This document shows positions 27,948 to 36,193 of a DNA stretch of 64,000 bases, in pieces (the first letter of the stretch is position 1; each line of letters opens with the position of its first letter). The translations under genes and the position numbers were made by a program. This DNA is from Synechococcus sp. PROS-9-1 (GTDB lineage: Bacteria; Cyanobacteriota; Cyanobacteriia; PCC-6307; Cyanobiaceae): positions 1,674,001 to 1,738,000 of the forward strand of contig NZ_CP047961.1 of assembly GCF_014279775.1 (NCBI RefSeq). The letters run 5' to 3'. The notes beneath the pieces were generated by a model that saw only the letters and a list, made by a program, of their open reading frames with translations, was not told the origin of the DNA and did not search any database.

Positions 27948-28448
27948 ATGAACCTAACCTCAGCGGCAAAAACATTGCAGGATAGTCGGATCAAACAAAC
28001 ATTTATCCCTGTATCTATAGTTCTTACGCTATCACTATTGTGGCCATTACTTGCAAAAAGCCACTACGAGCATTCCACAAGCCATGGAGTCAAGATTGAG
28101 GAGTTAGCAAACTCCAGCAAAATGTGGGATGGCAGTAAGTTGCCGAATTATCCCGATGGGCCGCCAAAGATCAAAGTCCTTAGGATCCAAGTAGCAAGCG
28201 GAGTGACCTTACCTTGGCACTACCATCCTGTGATCAATGCAGCAGTGATTTTACAAGGAACATTAGAACTGCAATTAAAAGATGGAAGCCATAAGATTTA
28301 CCGAAAAGGCGATGCTTTGATTGAAGTCGTCAATACGATTCATACCGGTAAAGCATTAGGGCCTATCGACGTGGATCTGATTGTGTTCTATGCGGGAGAG
28401 GAAGCAATACCCACAACAGTTCTAGCTGAACACCAGATCAATCGATAG
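27948..28448 (+). CDS. Cupin-domain protein with N-terminal anchor
   Basis: The 166-residue protein has an N-terminal hydrophobic stretch (FIPVSIVLTLSLLWPLLA, about residues 19-37), then a cupin barrel: GVTLPWHYHPVINAAVILQG provides the two-His metal motif, and RKGDALIEVVNTIHTGKALG the second motif with a His. It is likely anchored on the periplasmic or lumenal side. The catalytic role is not predictable. It is an isolated AT-rich gene. Confidence 0.8.
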   Translation: MNLTSAAKTLQDSRIKQTFIPVSIVLTLSLLWPLLAKSHYEHSTSHGVKIEELANSSKMWDGSKLPNYPDGPPKIKVLRIQVASGVTLPWHYHPVINAAVILQGTLELQLKDGSHKIYRKGDALIEVVNTIHTGKALGPIDVDLIVFYAGEEAIPTTVLAEHQINR

Positions 28449-28457
28449 CAATACTGG

Positions 28458-28625
28458 TCAGCAACCGTTCACAGAAATCTGGATATGTACAGATAGAAAG
28501 AACCACCCCATTAAGAATAGACAGTCCATGGAACGAGCATATGGACTGGCATCATCCTTTGTAATTTCATTGGCTTCAATTGCTGCAAGTAATCGATACG
28601 CAGCGGCCCGTTGCTTTTGATCCAC
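28458..28625 (-). CDS. Hypothetical small protein or pseudogene remnant
   Basis: A 55-residue frame starts with GTG and reads MDQKQRAAAYRLLAAIEANE then ITKDDASPYARSM, which has coding character. The remaining tail is hydrophobic (FLMGWFFLSVHIQI) and out of keeping; in the second alternative frame the downstream sequence also reads like coding (LNGVVLSICTYPDFCERLL), so a frameshift is suspected. An AGGGGG tract precedes the GTG by 9 bases. It lies in the same frame as the 58-residue ORF upstream, separated from it by one stop codon. Confidence 0.35.
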   Translation of the reverse strand: MDQKQRAAAYRLLAAIEANEITKDDASPYARSMDCLFLMGWFFLSVHIQISVNGC

Positions 28626-28631
28626 TGCCCC

Positions 28632-28808
28632 TTACCCCCTAATCATGGAGAGGGAGTGAAGCAGAGTTGGAGCTGCCATCTCAGACACAAACTTCTCGAA
28701 AGACAGCTTCGTTTGGAAATAGCTTGGTTCATATTTAAAGGGAATAGACATTAATTCAACGAGCTCTCTTCGCTCTTTCCTCATGGCAAAGACTGGAAGT
28801 ACAAGCAT
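28632..28808 (-). CDS. Small hypothetical ORF
   Basis: The 58-codon frame starts MLVLPVFAMRKERRELVELM and continues SIPFKYEPSYFQTKLSFEKF; a later ATG at 28784 gives 50 residues. The charged, aromatic-rich composition suggests a genuine protein. No ribosome site is evident and no family is recognised. The TAA stop is followed in the same frame, after six bases, by the GTG of the next ORF, so these may be two halves of one gene broken by a nonsense codon. Confidence 0.35.
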   Translation of the reverse strand: MLVLPVFAMRKERRELVELMSIPFKYEPSYFQTKLSFEKFVSEMAAPTLLHSLSMIRG

Positions 28809-28863
28809 CAAAGGTAGGTCTGAGTGATGAGATCACTATCAGCCACCAACATCCAAAAAGACT

Positions 28864-28911
28864 CCCCCAAACGGGTGATAGGAGACACCATATGCGTCAC
28901 CCATTTAGGGG
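28864..28911 (-). repeat. Inverted repeat, stem fully pairable on the minus strand
   Basis: CCCCCAAACGGGTGA (28864-28878) and TCACCCATTTAGGGG (28897-28911) are complementary at 13 of 15 positions. Both mismatches are C-A in a plus-strand RNA but become G-U wobbles in a minus-strand RNA, so the minus transcript could form a continuous 15-bp hairpin with an 18-base loop. It stands upstream of the minus-strand small ORFs and is not followed by a T tract. Confidence 0.6.
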
Positions 28912-29029
28912 AGCTATAACAATTCCTGCATCAAAAGGAACTTCCATAAAGGACATTGAAAACGGGCTATTGAAACCGCTAAACTTTCAAGGAGTTCAAG
29001 ACAAAATCATCTACAATTAAAGGGGACCC

Positions 29030-29182
29030 ATGAAAATAAGACAACTAATACCGGCCAAGCTCACTGATCTGCTCGACAAAGTCAGACGAAGGATTGCCTA
29101 CGTACCAGCGGTGAGCGATACGGTTTCAGCCATGAAAGATCTTGGCATCGACCTAAAAGAGGAGAAAAAGGGCAACAAGTAA
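29030..29182 (+). CDS. Small basic hypothetical protein
   Basis: A 50-residue frame reads MKIRQLIPAKLTDLLDKVRR and ends DLKEEKKGNK. A strong AGGGG ribosome site lies 4 bases upstream of the ATG, which is the main support. The product is helical and very basic. No family is recognised, and it is below the ORF length limit. Confidence 0.5.
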   Translation: MKIRQLIPAKLTDLLDKVRRRIAYVPAVSDTVSAMKDLGIDLKEEKKGNK

Positions 29183-29270
29183 GGCCCTTCAAGAGATCCA
29201 ACCGATCAGTACGAGGGATAACGTTTTGGCCTTTCCATCCTCATTCCTGTTGTTCAGCAGTAGATCTTTG

Positions 29271-29822
29271 CTATTCAGCCCCCCCTATTCCATGCAGTTC
29301 CTTGAGGAACCAACAGTCGCAACCACCATGACCTGTTTGACCAAGGGGGCGTTCAATCTTTAGGAATCCCCAAGCCCGATAAAGCCGTTGAGCCGCCACC
29401 ATTCCCGAAAGAGTTTCGAGATAAACCCAGCGATAGCCAAGCACACGAGCCTGTTTCAACAGGCTCCGCATAAGCCGCCAACCAATACCCTTCCCCCGCG
29501 CTGATGGAGCTAAGTACATCTTCTGCAATTCGCAAGTAGCCTCCACACCTCTTAAGGGTCCAAGTCCAGCTCCCCCAAGAATATTCCCACCCTCCACGGC
29601 CACGAGATAAATCGATCCAGACGCGGCGTAGGTCTTGCTCATGGCATCTAGCTCCGGATCTTGCCAAGCAAAACCGGGGCGATCAGCACCAAATTCCACA
29701 AGTGCCGCCCGAATCAGTCTGGACAAGTCCGTTTCATCCAAAGGGTGGAGCGGCCGAAGATTTACCTCTCGTCCTTTACTCAAAAGGATGACCGCCAAAA
29801 AAGTTAACTCCTCGAGGTTCAA
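29271..29822 (-). CDS. GNAT-family N-acetyltransferase
   Basis: The protein is up to 183 residues; the frame begins at TTG 29822, and the fold starts near residue 20 (VNLRPLHPLDETDLSRLI), so a later start is likely. The acetyl-CoA-binding motif A MYLAPSARGKGIGWRLMRSL is clear, and YLETLSGMVAAQRLYRAWGF is motif B. The substrate is unknown; the adjacent genes give no clue. Confidence 0.85.
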   Translation of the reverse strand: MNLEELTFLAVILLSKGREVNLRPLHPLDETDLSRLIRAALVEFGADRPGFAWQDPELDAMSKTYAASGSIYLVAVEGGNILGGAGLGPLRGVEATCELQKMYLAPSARGKGIGWRLMRSLLKQARVLGYRWVYLETLSGMVAAQRLYRAWGFLKIERPLGQTGHGGCDCWFLKELHGIGGAE

Positions 29823-30048
29823 TCAAGACAACCCCTGTCAACAAGCTCTGATGACAGACATCTTCACCAAACAAAGCGCGAAAGGAAATTCAATCTCAAC
29901 ATTAATCAACTAAGCTAAAGAACGCGAAAATCAATCATGTATTCCATGCATTCAGTATCTTTGGTGTGACAAGTGCTTCCAAAGCAACAACAGTAAGAAC
30001 ACTAGGCCATAAGCGCTTTCATGCTATATTTAAGAAAACATAATCTAC

Positions 30049-30225
30049 ATGCTAGATATTTTACCTGGATATTATATTATCTTCTTAGCGCTAGGACTGG
30101 CAGCGGTTCTTGTGGTCTTTTTTTATTCCTTTACGCGAAATTCCAACTACGAAGTGCAGCAGCGAGCTAAAAAGCTTCAGCAAAAGAGGCAAAAAGAGAA
30201 TCAAATCACATCAGACGATGGATGA
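30049..30225 (+). CDS. Small single-span membrane protein
   Basis: The 58-residue frame starts MLDILPGYYIIFLALGLAAV and has one membrane helix at about residues 8-27, followed by a charged, coiled-coil-like tail (YEVQQRAKKLQQKRQKEN). This N-out/basic-tail layout is typical of genuine small membrane proteins, so chance is unlikely. No family is recognised. Confidence 0.6.
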   Translation: MLDILPGYYIIFLALGLAAVLVVFFYSFTRNSNYEVQQRAKKLQQKRQKENQITSDDG

Positions 30226-30407
30226 TCTCCAAGGGATGGGTGGGCCAGAACACCTTCTTGGCGCTCAAAACGGGAGTAGCCGTTCCATCCCCGGTCTATG
30301 ACTGCCTGTGCTGGCTCCGTGGGAAGAACGCTTTCCAAGCGATGGTTTGACCTGATTCCGGACGCTAGGCAATGCCATAACAGCATTGAAGCGAGAGCAA
30401 CAATCAC
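30201..30407 (-). CDS. Hypothetical small exported protein (uncertain)
   Basis: From a GTG with an AGGA ribosome site 5 bases upstream, the 68-residue frame has a signal-like start (MIVALASMLLWHCLASG) and a tail with WNGYSRFERQEGVLAHPSLG. It overlaps the plus-strand small membrane protein by 25 bases in convergent orientation. A plus-strand frame (30298-30558) covers the same stretch and cannot be excluded. Confidence 0.35.
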   Translation of the reverse strand: MIVALASMLLWHCLASGIRSNHRLESVLPTEPAQAVIDRGWNGYSRFERQEGVLAHPSLGDHPSSDVI

Positions 30408-30715
30408 GCCATTCCTAATCTCGTCGGTTTTGCTTCTGATAGCAATGCGCCATTGCACCGATGTGCTTTTCGCTCGCCTGCGCCACAGTTTGTGTATCGA
30501 AATCGGAGGAGCCATGACGGCCGATACTCCACCTCAGCAGATCAAAGAAGCAGCCTGACCACTTGGCCCCTGCTCCAACAGTTTTTCACCCAACGGCGAG
30601 TTCCGTCCTTCGGTAGGCAATCTCTTGAACGCCACGTCGATCGACACTCCATCTGCACCGAAACAGGTGCCCTAAGGAGTTCAACCACTCACCACTTAGG
30701 AACCAGGCCCCAGGC

Positions 30716-30736
30716 GCCAAACGCCAAACGCCAAAC
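30716..30736. repeat. Heptanucleotide tandem repeat (GCCAAAC)3
   Basis: Three perfect GCCAAAC units stand in tandem, followed by a partial GC. It lies about 100 bases before an orphan terminator and is in no supported gene. Confidence 0.9.
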
Positions 30737-30840
30737 GCTTCGCACTCCTCTTTCCGTTCACTGTTGTCGTTTCGAGGTTCACGCTTCTCCGATACAGATT
30801 CACTGGATCTTGGTTAGCGATATGCATAAACGAGCGAGCT

Positions 30841-30885
30841 AGGCCGTCTCTTCCATCCGGGAGGGGCGGCCTCTCTTCTTTTACA
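30841..30885 (+). terminator. Intrinsic terminator without an assigned gene
   Basis: AGGCCG (30841-30846) pairs with CGGCCT (30867-30872), with inner TCTC/GAGG pairing possible, and is followed by a pyrimidine tract CTCTTCTTTT. No gene with good coding character ends in front of it, so it may end a small RNA. Confidence 0.55.
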
Positions 30886-31236
30886 GCTCAAATCAAAGTC
30901 ATAGACGAAGATTTGGCGTATTTTTATGATTCGCTATCAACTGCAAATCAAAACCAACAAAGGACAAGGTAGATTTTGTCAGGGATAAGCACGCAACACA
31001 CTGATCAGCAGTAGATAGATATTGACCCCCAGCCCTAGACGTGTAGACGACTAGATGGAATAGCAAAGATCAGCATAGACTCCTAAAATCACAATTCTCT
31101 CCTAAGAAGCTATCAAAGAAACGGAGAAACAATTGTAATATTTAATAGGGCGAAGCAGGATTTTTATCCTTCATTCTCATCTCACTTCCTTTCTCTTTAG
31201 GGATATGAATTATCCGGCCCTCCGCGTGCAAGGCTT

Positions 31237-31509
31237 TTACTTTCTTCCCGTCAGATCATCCCAGCTAACCGCAGTATCAACACCCTCAATACATTGATTC
31301 AATCGATGACGAGGAATCTGGTAACCATCATAAAGGGAATGCTGCTCAATGGCTTTAGAGTGGCTCAATCTGAGCCTCATTAGAGGCTCCTGTTTTGCAT
31401 CAATAGAATCAGACTTATCAGTACATTCATCGGGAGCCATAAGTTTAGACGCAAAACATAGTGTTGAGATAAATGGTGCGCGGTAATTATTTGGACGACT
31501 CAATTCCAT
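31237..31509 (-). CDS. Hypothetical protein
   Basis: The 90-residue protein starts at the ATG at 31509 (MELSRPNNYRAPFISTLCFA) and ends with DTAVSWDDLTGRK. It overlaps the end of the preceding gene by 23 bases, which suggests translational coupling. A weakly hydrophobic N-terminus could be a signal sequence. No family is recognised. Confidence 0.5.
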   Translation of the reverse strand: MELSRPNNYRAPFISTLCFASKLMAPDECTDKSDSIDAKQEPLMRLRLSHSKAIEQHSLYDGYQIPRHRLNQCIEGVDTAVSWDDLTGRK

Positions 31510-31783
31510 CGTGATAGTCATCTAATAGCAATGAAACTCCATTAAAGTAAGCGCACAATTCGCCACGCAGCTGTGCGTAATAGCTCAAAGCTTCCTTGCT
31601 ATAGGCATGGCCCATTTCCTTCAAAAGATTGTCAGTAAGCCTATCCAATGCCTGGTGGGCGACAACCAGATCCACATGGATCAGATCCCTCCTTTCATTC
31701 GAAGTGATTGGGTCATTACTGCCAGAAGCACAGCGCGGATTAGCCTCTATCAATTGCTGTCGAAATGCTTCAATTTCGCTCAT
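31487..31783 (-). CDS. Hypothetical protein
   Basis: From the ATG at 31783 the protein has 98 residues, beginning MSEIEAFRQQLIEANPRCAS. The content is predominantly helical and acidic (VAHQALDRLTDNLLKEMGHA), with coding-type codon use. The frame extends upstream to 31873 without obvious sense. It is the middle member of a three-gene minus-strand string. No family is recognised. Confidence 0.55.
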   Translation of the reverse strand: MSEIEAFRQQLIEANPRCASGSNDPITSNERRDLIHVDLVVAHQALDRLTDNLLKEMGHAYSKEALSYYAQLRGELCAYFNGVSLLLDDYHDGIESSK

Positions 31784-31803
31784 CGGATCATGAACCCGTT
31801 GCT

Positions 31804-32013
31804 CTAGAAAAATATGATATCCGTTTCTATCATCCTGGTTAATCCAGATACATGACAACGTGTTAGAGAACACGCATCATGAAATACCTTGAAGTCTGCA
31901 GCTGCAGCAGTGGCTGGCCATGCCTTATGTAGCAAATCAACCAACTCTGCAGCGGGCTCATCGACCGAACTCTTGATAAGGAAAGCCAAAGGAGTCAAGC
32001 ACATTATTTTCAT
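31804..32013 (-). CDS. Hypothetical small protein
   Basis: The 69-residue frame starts with ATG (MKIMCLTPLAFLIKSSVDEP) and ends ETDIIFF. It precedes the 98-residue gene by 20 bases on the same strand. A second ATG four codons in is equally usable. No ribosome site or family is evident. Confidence 0.35.
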   Translation of the reverse strand: MKIMCLTPLAFLIKSSVDEPAAELVDLLHKAWPATAAAADFKVFHDACSLTRCHVSGLTRMIETDIIFF

Positions 32014-32260
32014 CTAAATCCATTGGCATGACAAGGATTACCACTTTATTCAGCAATGACAAGATCTCTCTTGAAGGCAGGTCTCGCTTTTCAAGTGAGG
32101 GGAATAAGTTCCACTCCACTACACAAATCAATTTCCAAAGAGCAGCACACATTTGCATCAATGGCTACAAAATCTCTGAAGGTCAAAATACTCATTGCAG
32201 GCATTTAGCATCAGATTTAACAAGAAAAGATTGTCCAGGTAACAATCAATACGCCCCCTT

Positions 32261-32404
32261 ATGACGACCGCGATTCATGGTGAATGGACAACAGGCTTAA
32301 CCTCTATGGAATTATTCGTTGGCATCTGCATCATCCCATTTCTGAGCGCTCTATTTATTCAAGCCGGCCAAGATGAACACTCTGAAGACCATGATTTCCT
32401 TTGA
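32261..32404 (+). CDS. Small membrane protein
   Basis: The 47-residue frame starts MTTAIHGEWTTGLTSMELFV and has one hydrophobic helix (about residues 17-35, ELFVGICIIPFLSALFIQ), then an acidic tail GQDEHSEDHDFL. The amphiphilic layout resembles genuine cyanobacterial small membrane proteins. There is no clear ribosome site. It is below the ORF length limit. Confidence 0.5.
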   Translation: MTTAIHGEWTTGLTSMELFVGICIIPFLSALFIQAGQDEHSEDHDFL

Positions 32405-32517
32405 CTAATAAGGTTCAAGCTCTTTTCAAGTTGGTCTGAGCAATAAGCTTCAATCCCATTAAAAACTACAAAACAGGAGATTACTACTTAGCAATTCGAA
32501 GAAATTTAACCTTTAAT

Positions 32518-35500
32518 TCATCGCGTAGGTTCCGCCTTTCCCCAGCCACCACCGCCAGGCGTTGCAATCCAAAGCCGATCACCGGCTTGAACCCTCTGCT
32601 CGAAGCAGCCTGGTTGTTCTTGCCAGGGGCCTTCACCTTCACTCAACCAAGTCATCCCCAGAGCACCTGCCTGCCCACCAGCCAAACCAAATGGCGCAAC
32701 GCGGCGAGACCCAGACAGCAGAGCCACCGTCATAGGTGAAAGAAAACGAATCTCACGCTCAAGTCCATCACCACCTGACCAGCGTCCTTTTCCCCCACTG
32801 CCCCGGCGCAGCTGAAACCGTTCCAAACGCACAGGAAATCGTTGCTCGAGGATTTCCGGATCTGTGAGTCTGGAGTTGGTCATGTGGGTTTGTACACCGG
32901 ATGACCCCTGAAAACCCGGACCTGCCCCACCACCTCCGGCAATCGTTTCGTAGTACTGAGAGCGTTCATCTCCAAACGTGAGGTTGTTCATCGTTCCCTG
33001 CCCCGCCGCCATCACCCCCATCGCTGCGAATAACAGGTTGCAGAGCGCCTGAGAGGTCTCCACATTGCCTGCCACCACTGCAGCTGGGGGGTGTGGATTC
33101 AACAGTGATCCCTGGGGGACCACCAAAGTAAGCGGCTCAAAGCAACCCGCATTGAGGGGGATTGATTCATCCACCAAGCAGCGCAGCACATACAAGACAG
33201 CAGCTTTGGTGACTGCTAGCGGAGCATGAAAGTTGTGCTCTCCCTGGGGGCTCGTCCCCGTGAAATCCAGGCAAGCTGCTCGCGCTTTGTGGTCCAGATA
33301 CAAAGCAAGCTCCAAACGGCCGCCATGGTCTAACTCCACGCTGAACTGCTGATCCGCCAAACGACTGATCACACGACGCACCGTTTCCGCAGCATGGGTT
33401 TGAACAAAATGCATGTAGCGATTGACGCGCCTGGGGCCCTCACGCAGCATCAACTGTTCGAGCTGGTCCACGCCGAGGCGGTTGGCCGCCACCTGAGCCT
33501 GTAAATCCGCCCAAAGCACATCGGGAGAGCGCGGCGACTGCCGCTCTGCCCTCAAAATCGCCTTCCAGCCATCCACATCCAAGACTCCACCTCGCAGGAG
33601 TGGCCAGTTGCGGAGCCGTAGGCCTTCCTCTCCGATCTCACGACTGAAAGGAGGCATGGAACCAGGCGTGAGCCCCCCGACATCAGCGTGGTGTCCGCGA
33701 CAAGCAACGTAGTAACTCGGGCGTTCCCCCTCTCCGAAGACAGGGGTCATCGCCGTGATGTCTGGGAGATGGGTGCCTCCGTGATACGGGTCGTTGCTGA
33801 GCACTGTTTCGCCCGGTTCCAGAGGCGGGCGTTCTCCGCGTTGGATCTGGTGCAGCAGGTCCACCACCGCCTCACCCATGGAGCCCAAATGCACGGGGAT
33901 ATGGGGAGCATTGGCAACCAATGCCCCGTTGTGGTCGAACAACGCACAGGAAAAGTCCAACCGCTCGCGGATATTCACAGAGCGGCTCGTCTGCCGAAGC
34001 CGCTCCCCCATCTGCTCAGCAATCACCATGAAGCGGTGATGAAACAGGCTCAAGTCCACCGGATCTGGAACATCAACAAGCTGATCCCGAGCTGACCGTT
34101 GAAACGGCAGCTCAGCAGCAGTGAGCAGCAAGCTGCCAGCGGAGTCGCAGCGGGCCCACCAGCCAGGCTCCAGCACGGTGCAGCCCGTGGCATCAAGAAT
34201 CAAGGCTGGGCCCTGCAATGGCTCACGCAACAAAGCATCGCAGCGCTGCACCACAGGAACCTCCAGCCAACCCAGCCCAGCCCAGTGAATGGTGGCTGTT
34301 GTTCTGAGAGCTCCAGACACCGACTGGGGCGCTGATGCCATCTGGGTGTCGTCGTGAATGCGGGCTGGTGCCGCAACAACCTCAACCTCCAACCGCTCCA
34401 ACATCAAGGCTGTGGTGCGGGAAGGCTTGTAGCCAAAGCGCTGATGGTGAGCTTGGTCAAACTCACTTTCCAACTCTGAAAGTTGCAGGGTGGAGGTGAG
34501 ATCAGTGATCGGGATTAGCAATCCCTGTTCGGACGAAGCATCCCGAAGTTCAAGCCGAATGCGCTGCTCAAAGTGGGACGCATGGCCTGCTCCAGCTGCC
34601 TGCAGCTTCTCCTCAGCAAAGCCCAACTCCTTGCGAATCCTTCCAGGAAGGGACGCCAACAAGTCCGCTTCAAGAGCACGCCTCACAACGACCTGACGCC
34701 ATTCCCGCAGGCGCGCCTGACCCAGGCCAAAAGCCGACAACACTCCAGCGAGTGGATGGATCAAAACTTGGCGGAGACCCAGCACTCCCGCGACTCGGCA
34801 TGCCAGTTGTCCGGCCGCTCCTCCATAGGCCACAAGCGCGCCTGCACGAATGTCGTGACCACGAAGCAACGACACCTGCTGAATGGCATTAGCCATCGTT
34901 TCCACCGCGAGATCAAGCGCTCCCTCCGCAAGCGACTCAGGATCGCGTCCCAATCGGCAAGCAAGCTCCCCAAAGCGCTGCCGTACCACCTCCAGATCCG
35001 GACGCAAATCCTCCGCTGGGCCGAACACTGGGGGAAAGGCCTCCACCTGCAATCGACCTAGAAAAAGGTGAGCGTCGGTGATTGTTAAGGGGCCGCCACA
35101 GCGATAGCAAGCTGGTCCAGGGCTAGCGCCTGCAGAGCGAGGACCAACCTGCAAACGATCGCCGTCACTACGAATGATCGAGCCCCCACCTGCGGCGACG
35201 GTATGGATCGGAAGGCGTGCAGCAGAAAGCTCGAGGCCGGCAATTTTGGTCTCAGCACTGCGCTCCCAGTCCTTGTCAGAGGCTCCTGCTGGCAAACAAA
35301 ACACATCGGTGCTGGTGCCACCCATGTCCACACCTACGAGCGCCTGACCTCCTAGGCCAGCATCCACTGCTGCTGCAACCGCCCCGACCATTCCGCCAGC
35401 AGGCCCAGACAGGATTGTGTCCTTCGCCAACAGTTGCTCAAGACCTTGCAAACCACCACTCGAGGTCATCACCCGCAGTCGTGTCTGCCCTCCAAGTGAC

Positions 35501-36189
35501 TGCATCACCTGTTGGAGATAGCGAAAGAGCAGCTGTTCCACCGCTGCCTCAACGACGGTGGTCTGAGACCGGGGGACCAGGCGCGGCAGTGGGCTCACCT
35601 GGTGGGAGCAAACCACCGTGGTGAAACCGATCGCTTGCGCCAACTCAGCCAGTCGCCTCTCATGGCACGGCTCACGCCACGCATGCATCAGGGCAATGGC
35701 GCAGGCGTTGATACCGGCACTGCGATGAACGCTAAGCGTCTTCTCCAGCTCTGGATCAAGGCAAAGCGGTTCCACCTCTTTCCCATCGGCATTCAATCGC
35801 CCCCCGGATTCAACAACCGCCACTGCAAGCGACTTCGGAGCAGGAATCTCCAGTGCGAACAGATCAGGGCGATGTTGATCACCAATCAACAACAACTCCG
35901 CCAGACCCTGGTTGGTGATCAAAACAACAGGCTCCCCTGCCCCCTCAAGCAGGGCATTGGTGGCGACTGTTGTTCCCAATCGCACCTCCTGGATCAAGCC
36001 CGGCGGAATGTGGGCCGCCGGAGGCAAACCCATCACCTCTCGGATGGCACGAACAGCGGGATCACCACGATCGATCGTTGGCTCTGAGAGCACTTTGCGA
36101 ACCACAAGCTCACCACTGGGAGCGCGACCCACCAGATCCGTGAAGGTTCCGCCACGGTCAATCCAAAAGTGCCATTGGGGCATCGTCAT
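32518..36189 (-). CDS. Fused hydantoinase/5-oxoprolinase (HyuA-HyuB type)
   Basis: At 1223 residues this is a single-chain 5-oxoprolinase-like enzyme, with both halves that are separate HyuA and HyuB genes in many bacteria. The first half has the N-terminal WIDRGGTFTDLVGR and LVGVDMGGTSTDVFCLPAG phosphate-binding motifs of the actin-like domain. The second half begins near residue 720 and has the ATPHVP-like HIPVHLGSMGEAV and NDPYHGGTHLPDITAMTPVF blocks. Such enzymes open 5-oxoproline or hydantoins with ATP. The ATG at 36189 (or 36183) fits; it lies 4 bases after the nagB stop. Confidence 0.9.
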   Translation of the reverse strand: MTMPQWHFWIDRGGTFTDLVGRAPSGELVVRKVLSEPTIDRGDPAVRAIREVMGLPPAAHIPPGLIQEVRLGTTVATNALLEGAGEPVVLITNQGLAELLLIGDQHRPDLFALEIPAPKSLAVAVVESGGRLNADGKEVEPLCLDPELEKTLSVHRSAGINACAIALMHAWREPCHERRLAELAQAIGFTTVVCSHQVSPLPRLVPRSQTTVVEAAVEQLLFRYLQQVMQSLGGQTRLRVMTSSGGLQGLEQLLAKDTILSGPAGGMVGAVAAAVDAGLGGQALVGVDMGGTSTDVFCLPAGASDKDWERSAETKIAGLELSAARLPIHTVAAGGGSIIRSDGDRLQVGPRSAGASPGPACYRCGGPLTITDAHLFLGRLQVEAFPPVFGPAEDLRPDLEVVRQRFGELACRLGRDPESLAEGALDLAVETMANAIQQVSLLRGHDIRAGALVAYGGAAGQLACRVAGVLGLRQVLIHPLAGVLSAFGLGQARLREWRQVVVRRALEADLLASLPGRIRKELGFAEEKLQAAGAGHASHFEQRIRLELRDASSEQGLLIPITDLTSTLQLSELESEFDQAHHQRFGYKPSRTTALMLERLEVEVVAAPARIHDDTQMASAPQSVSGALRTTATIHWAGLGWLEVPVVQRCDALLREPLQGPALILDATGCTVLEPGWWARCDSAGSLLLTAAELPFQRSARDQLVDVPDPVDLSLFHHRFMVIAEQMGERLRQTSRSVNIRERLDFSCALFDHNGALVANAPHIPVHLGSMGEAVVDLLHQIQRGERPPLEPGETVLSNDPYHGGTHLPDITAMTPVFGEGERPSYYVACRGHHADVGGLTPGSMPPFSREIGEEGLRLRNWPLLRGGVLDVDGWKAILRAERQSPRSPDVLWADLQAQVAANRLGVDQLEQLMLREGPRRVNRYMHFVQTHAAETVRRVISRLADQQFSVELDHGGRLELALYLDHKARAACLDFTGTSPQGEHNFHAPLAVTKAAVLYVLRCLVDESIPLNAGCFEPLTLVVPQGSLLNPHPPAAVVAGNVETSQALCNLLFAAMGVMAAGQGTMNNLTFGDERSQYYETIAGGGGAGPGFQGSSGVQTHMTNSRLTDPEILEQRFPVRLERFQLRRGSGGKGRWSGGDGLEREIRFLSPMTVALLSGSRRVAPFGLAGGQAGALGMTWLSEGEGPWQEQPGCFEQRVQAGDRLWIATPGGGGWGKAEPTR

Positions 36190-36193
36190 GGAT

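Larger units (their letters stand above)
30408..31236. other. Long region without a supported gene
   Basis: No ORF here has convincing coding character; a plus frame at 30453-30842 is Arg/His/Ser-rich and looks like a shadow. The region contains a heptanucleotide repeat and an intrinsic terminator (30841-30885) that belongs to no recognised gene. From 30890 to 31236 the sequence is AT-rich and featureless. Confidence 0.5.

Noticed and set aside
30453-30842. 129-residue plus-strand ORF ending at the orphan terminator
   Set aside because: The position before a terminator was tempting, but composition is Arg/His/Ser/Thr-rich without structure, the start has no ribosome site, and the tandem heptamer repeat runs through it.
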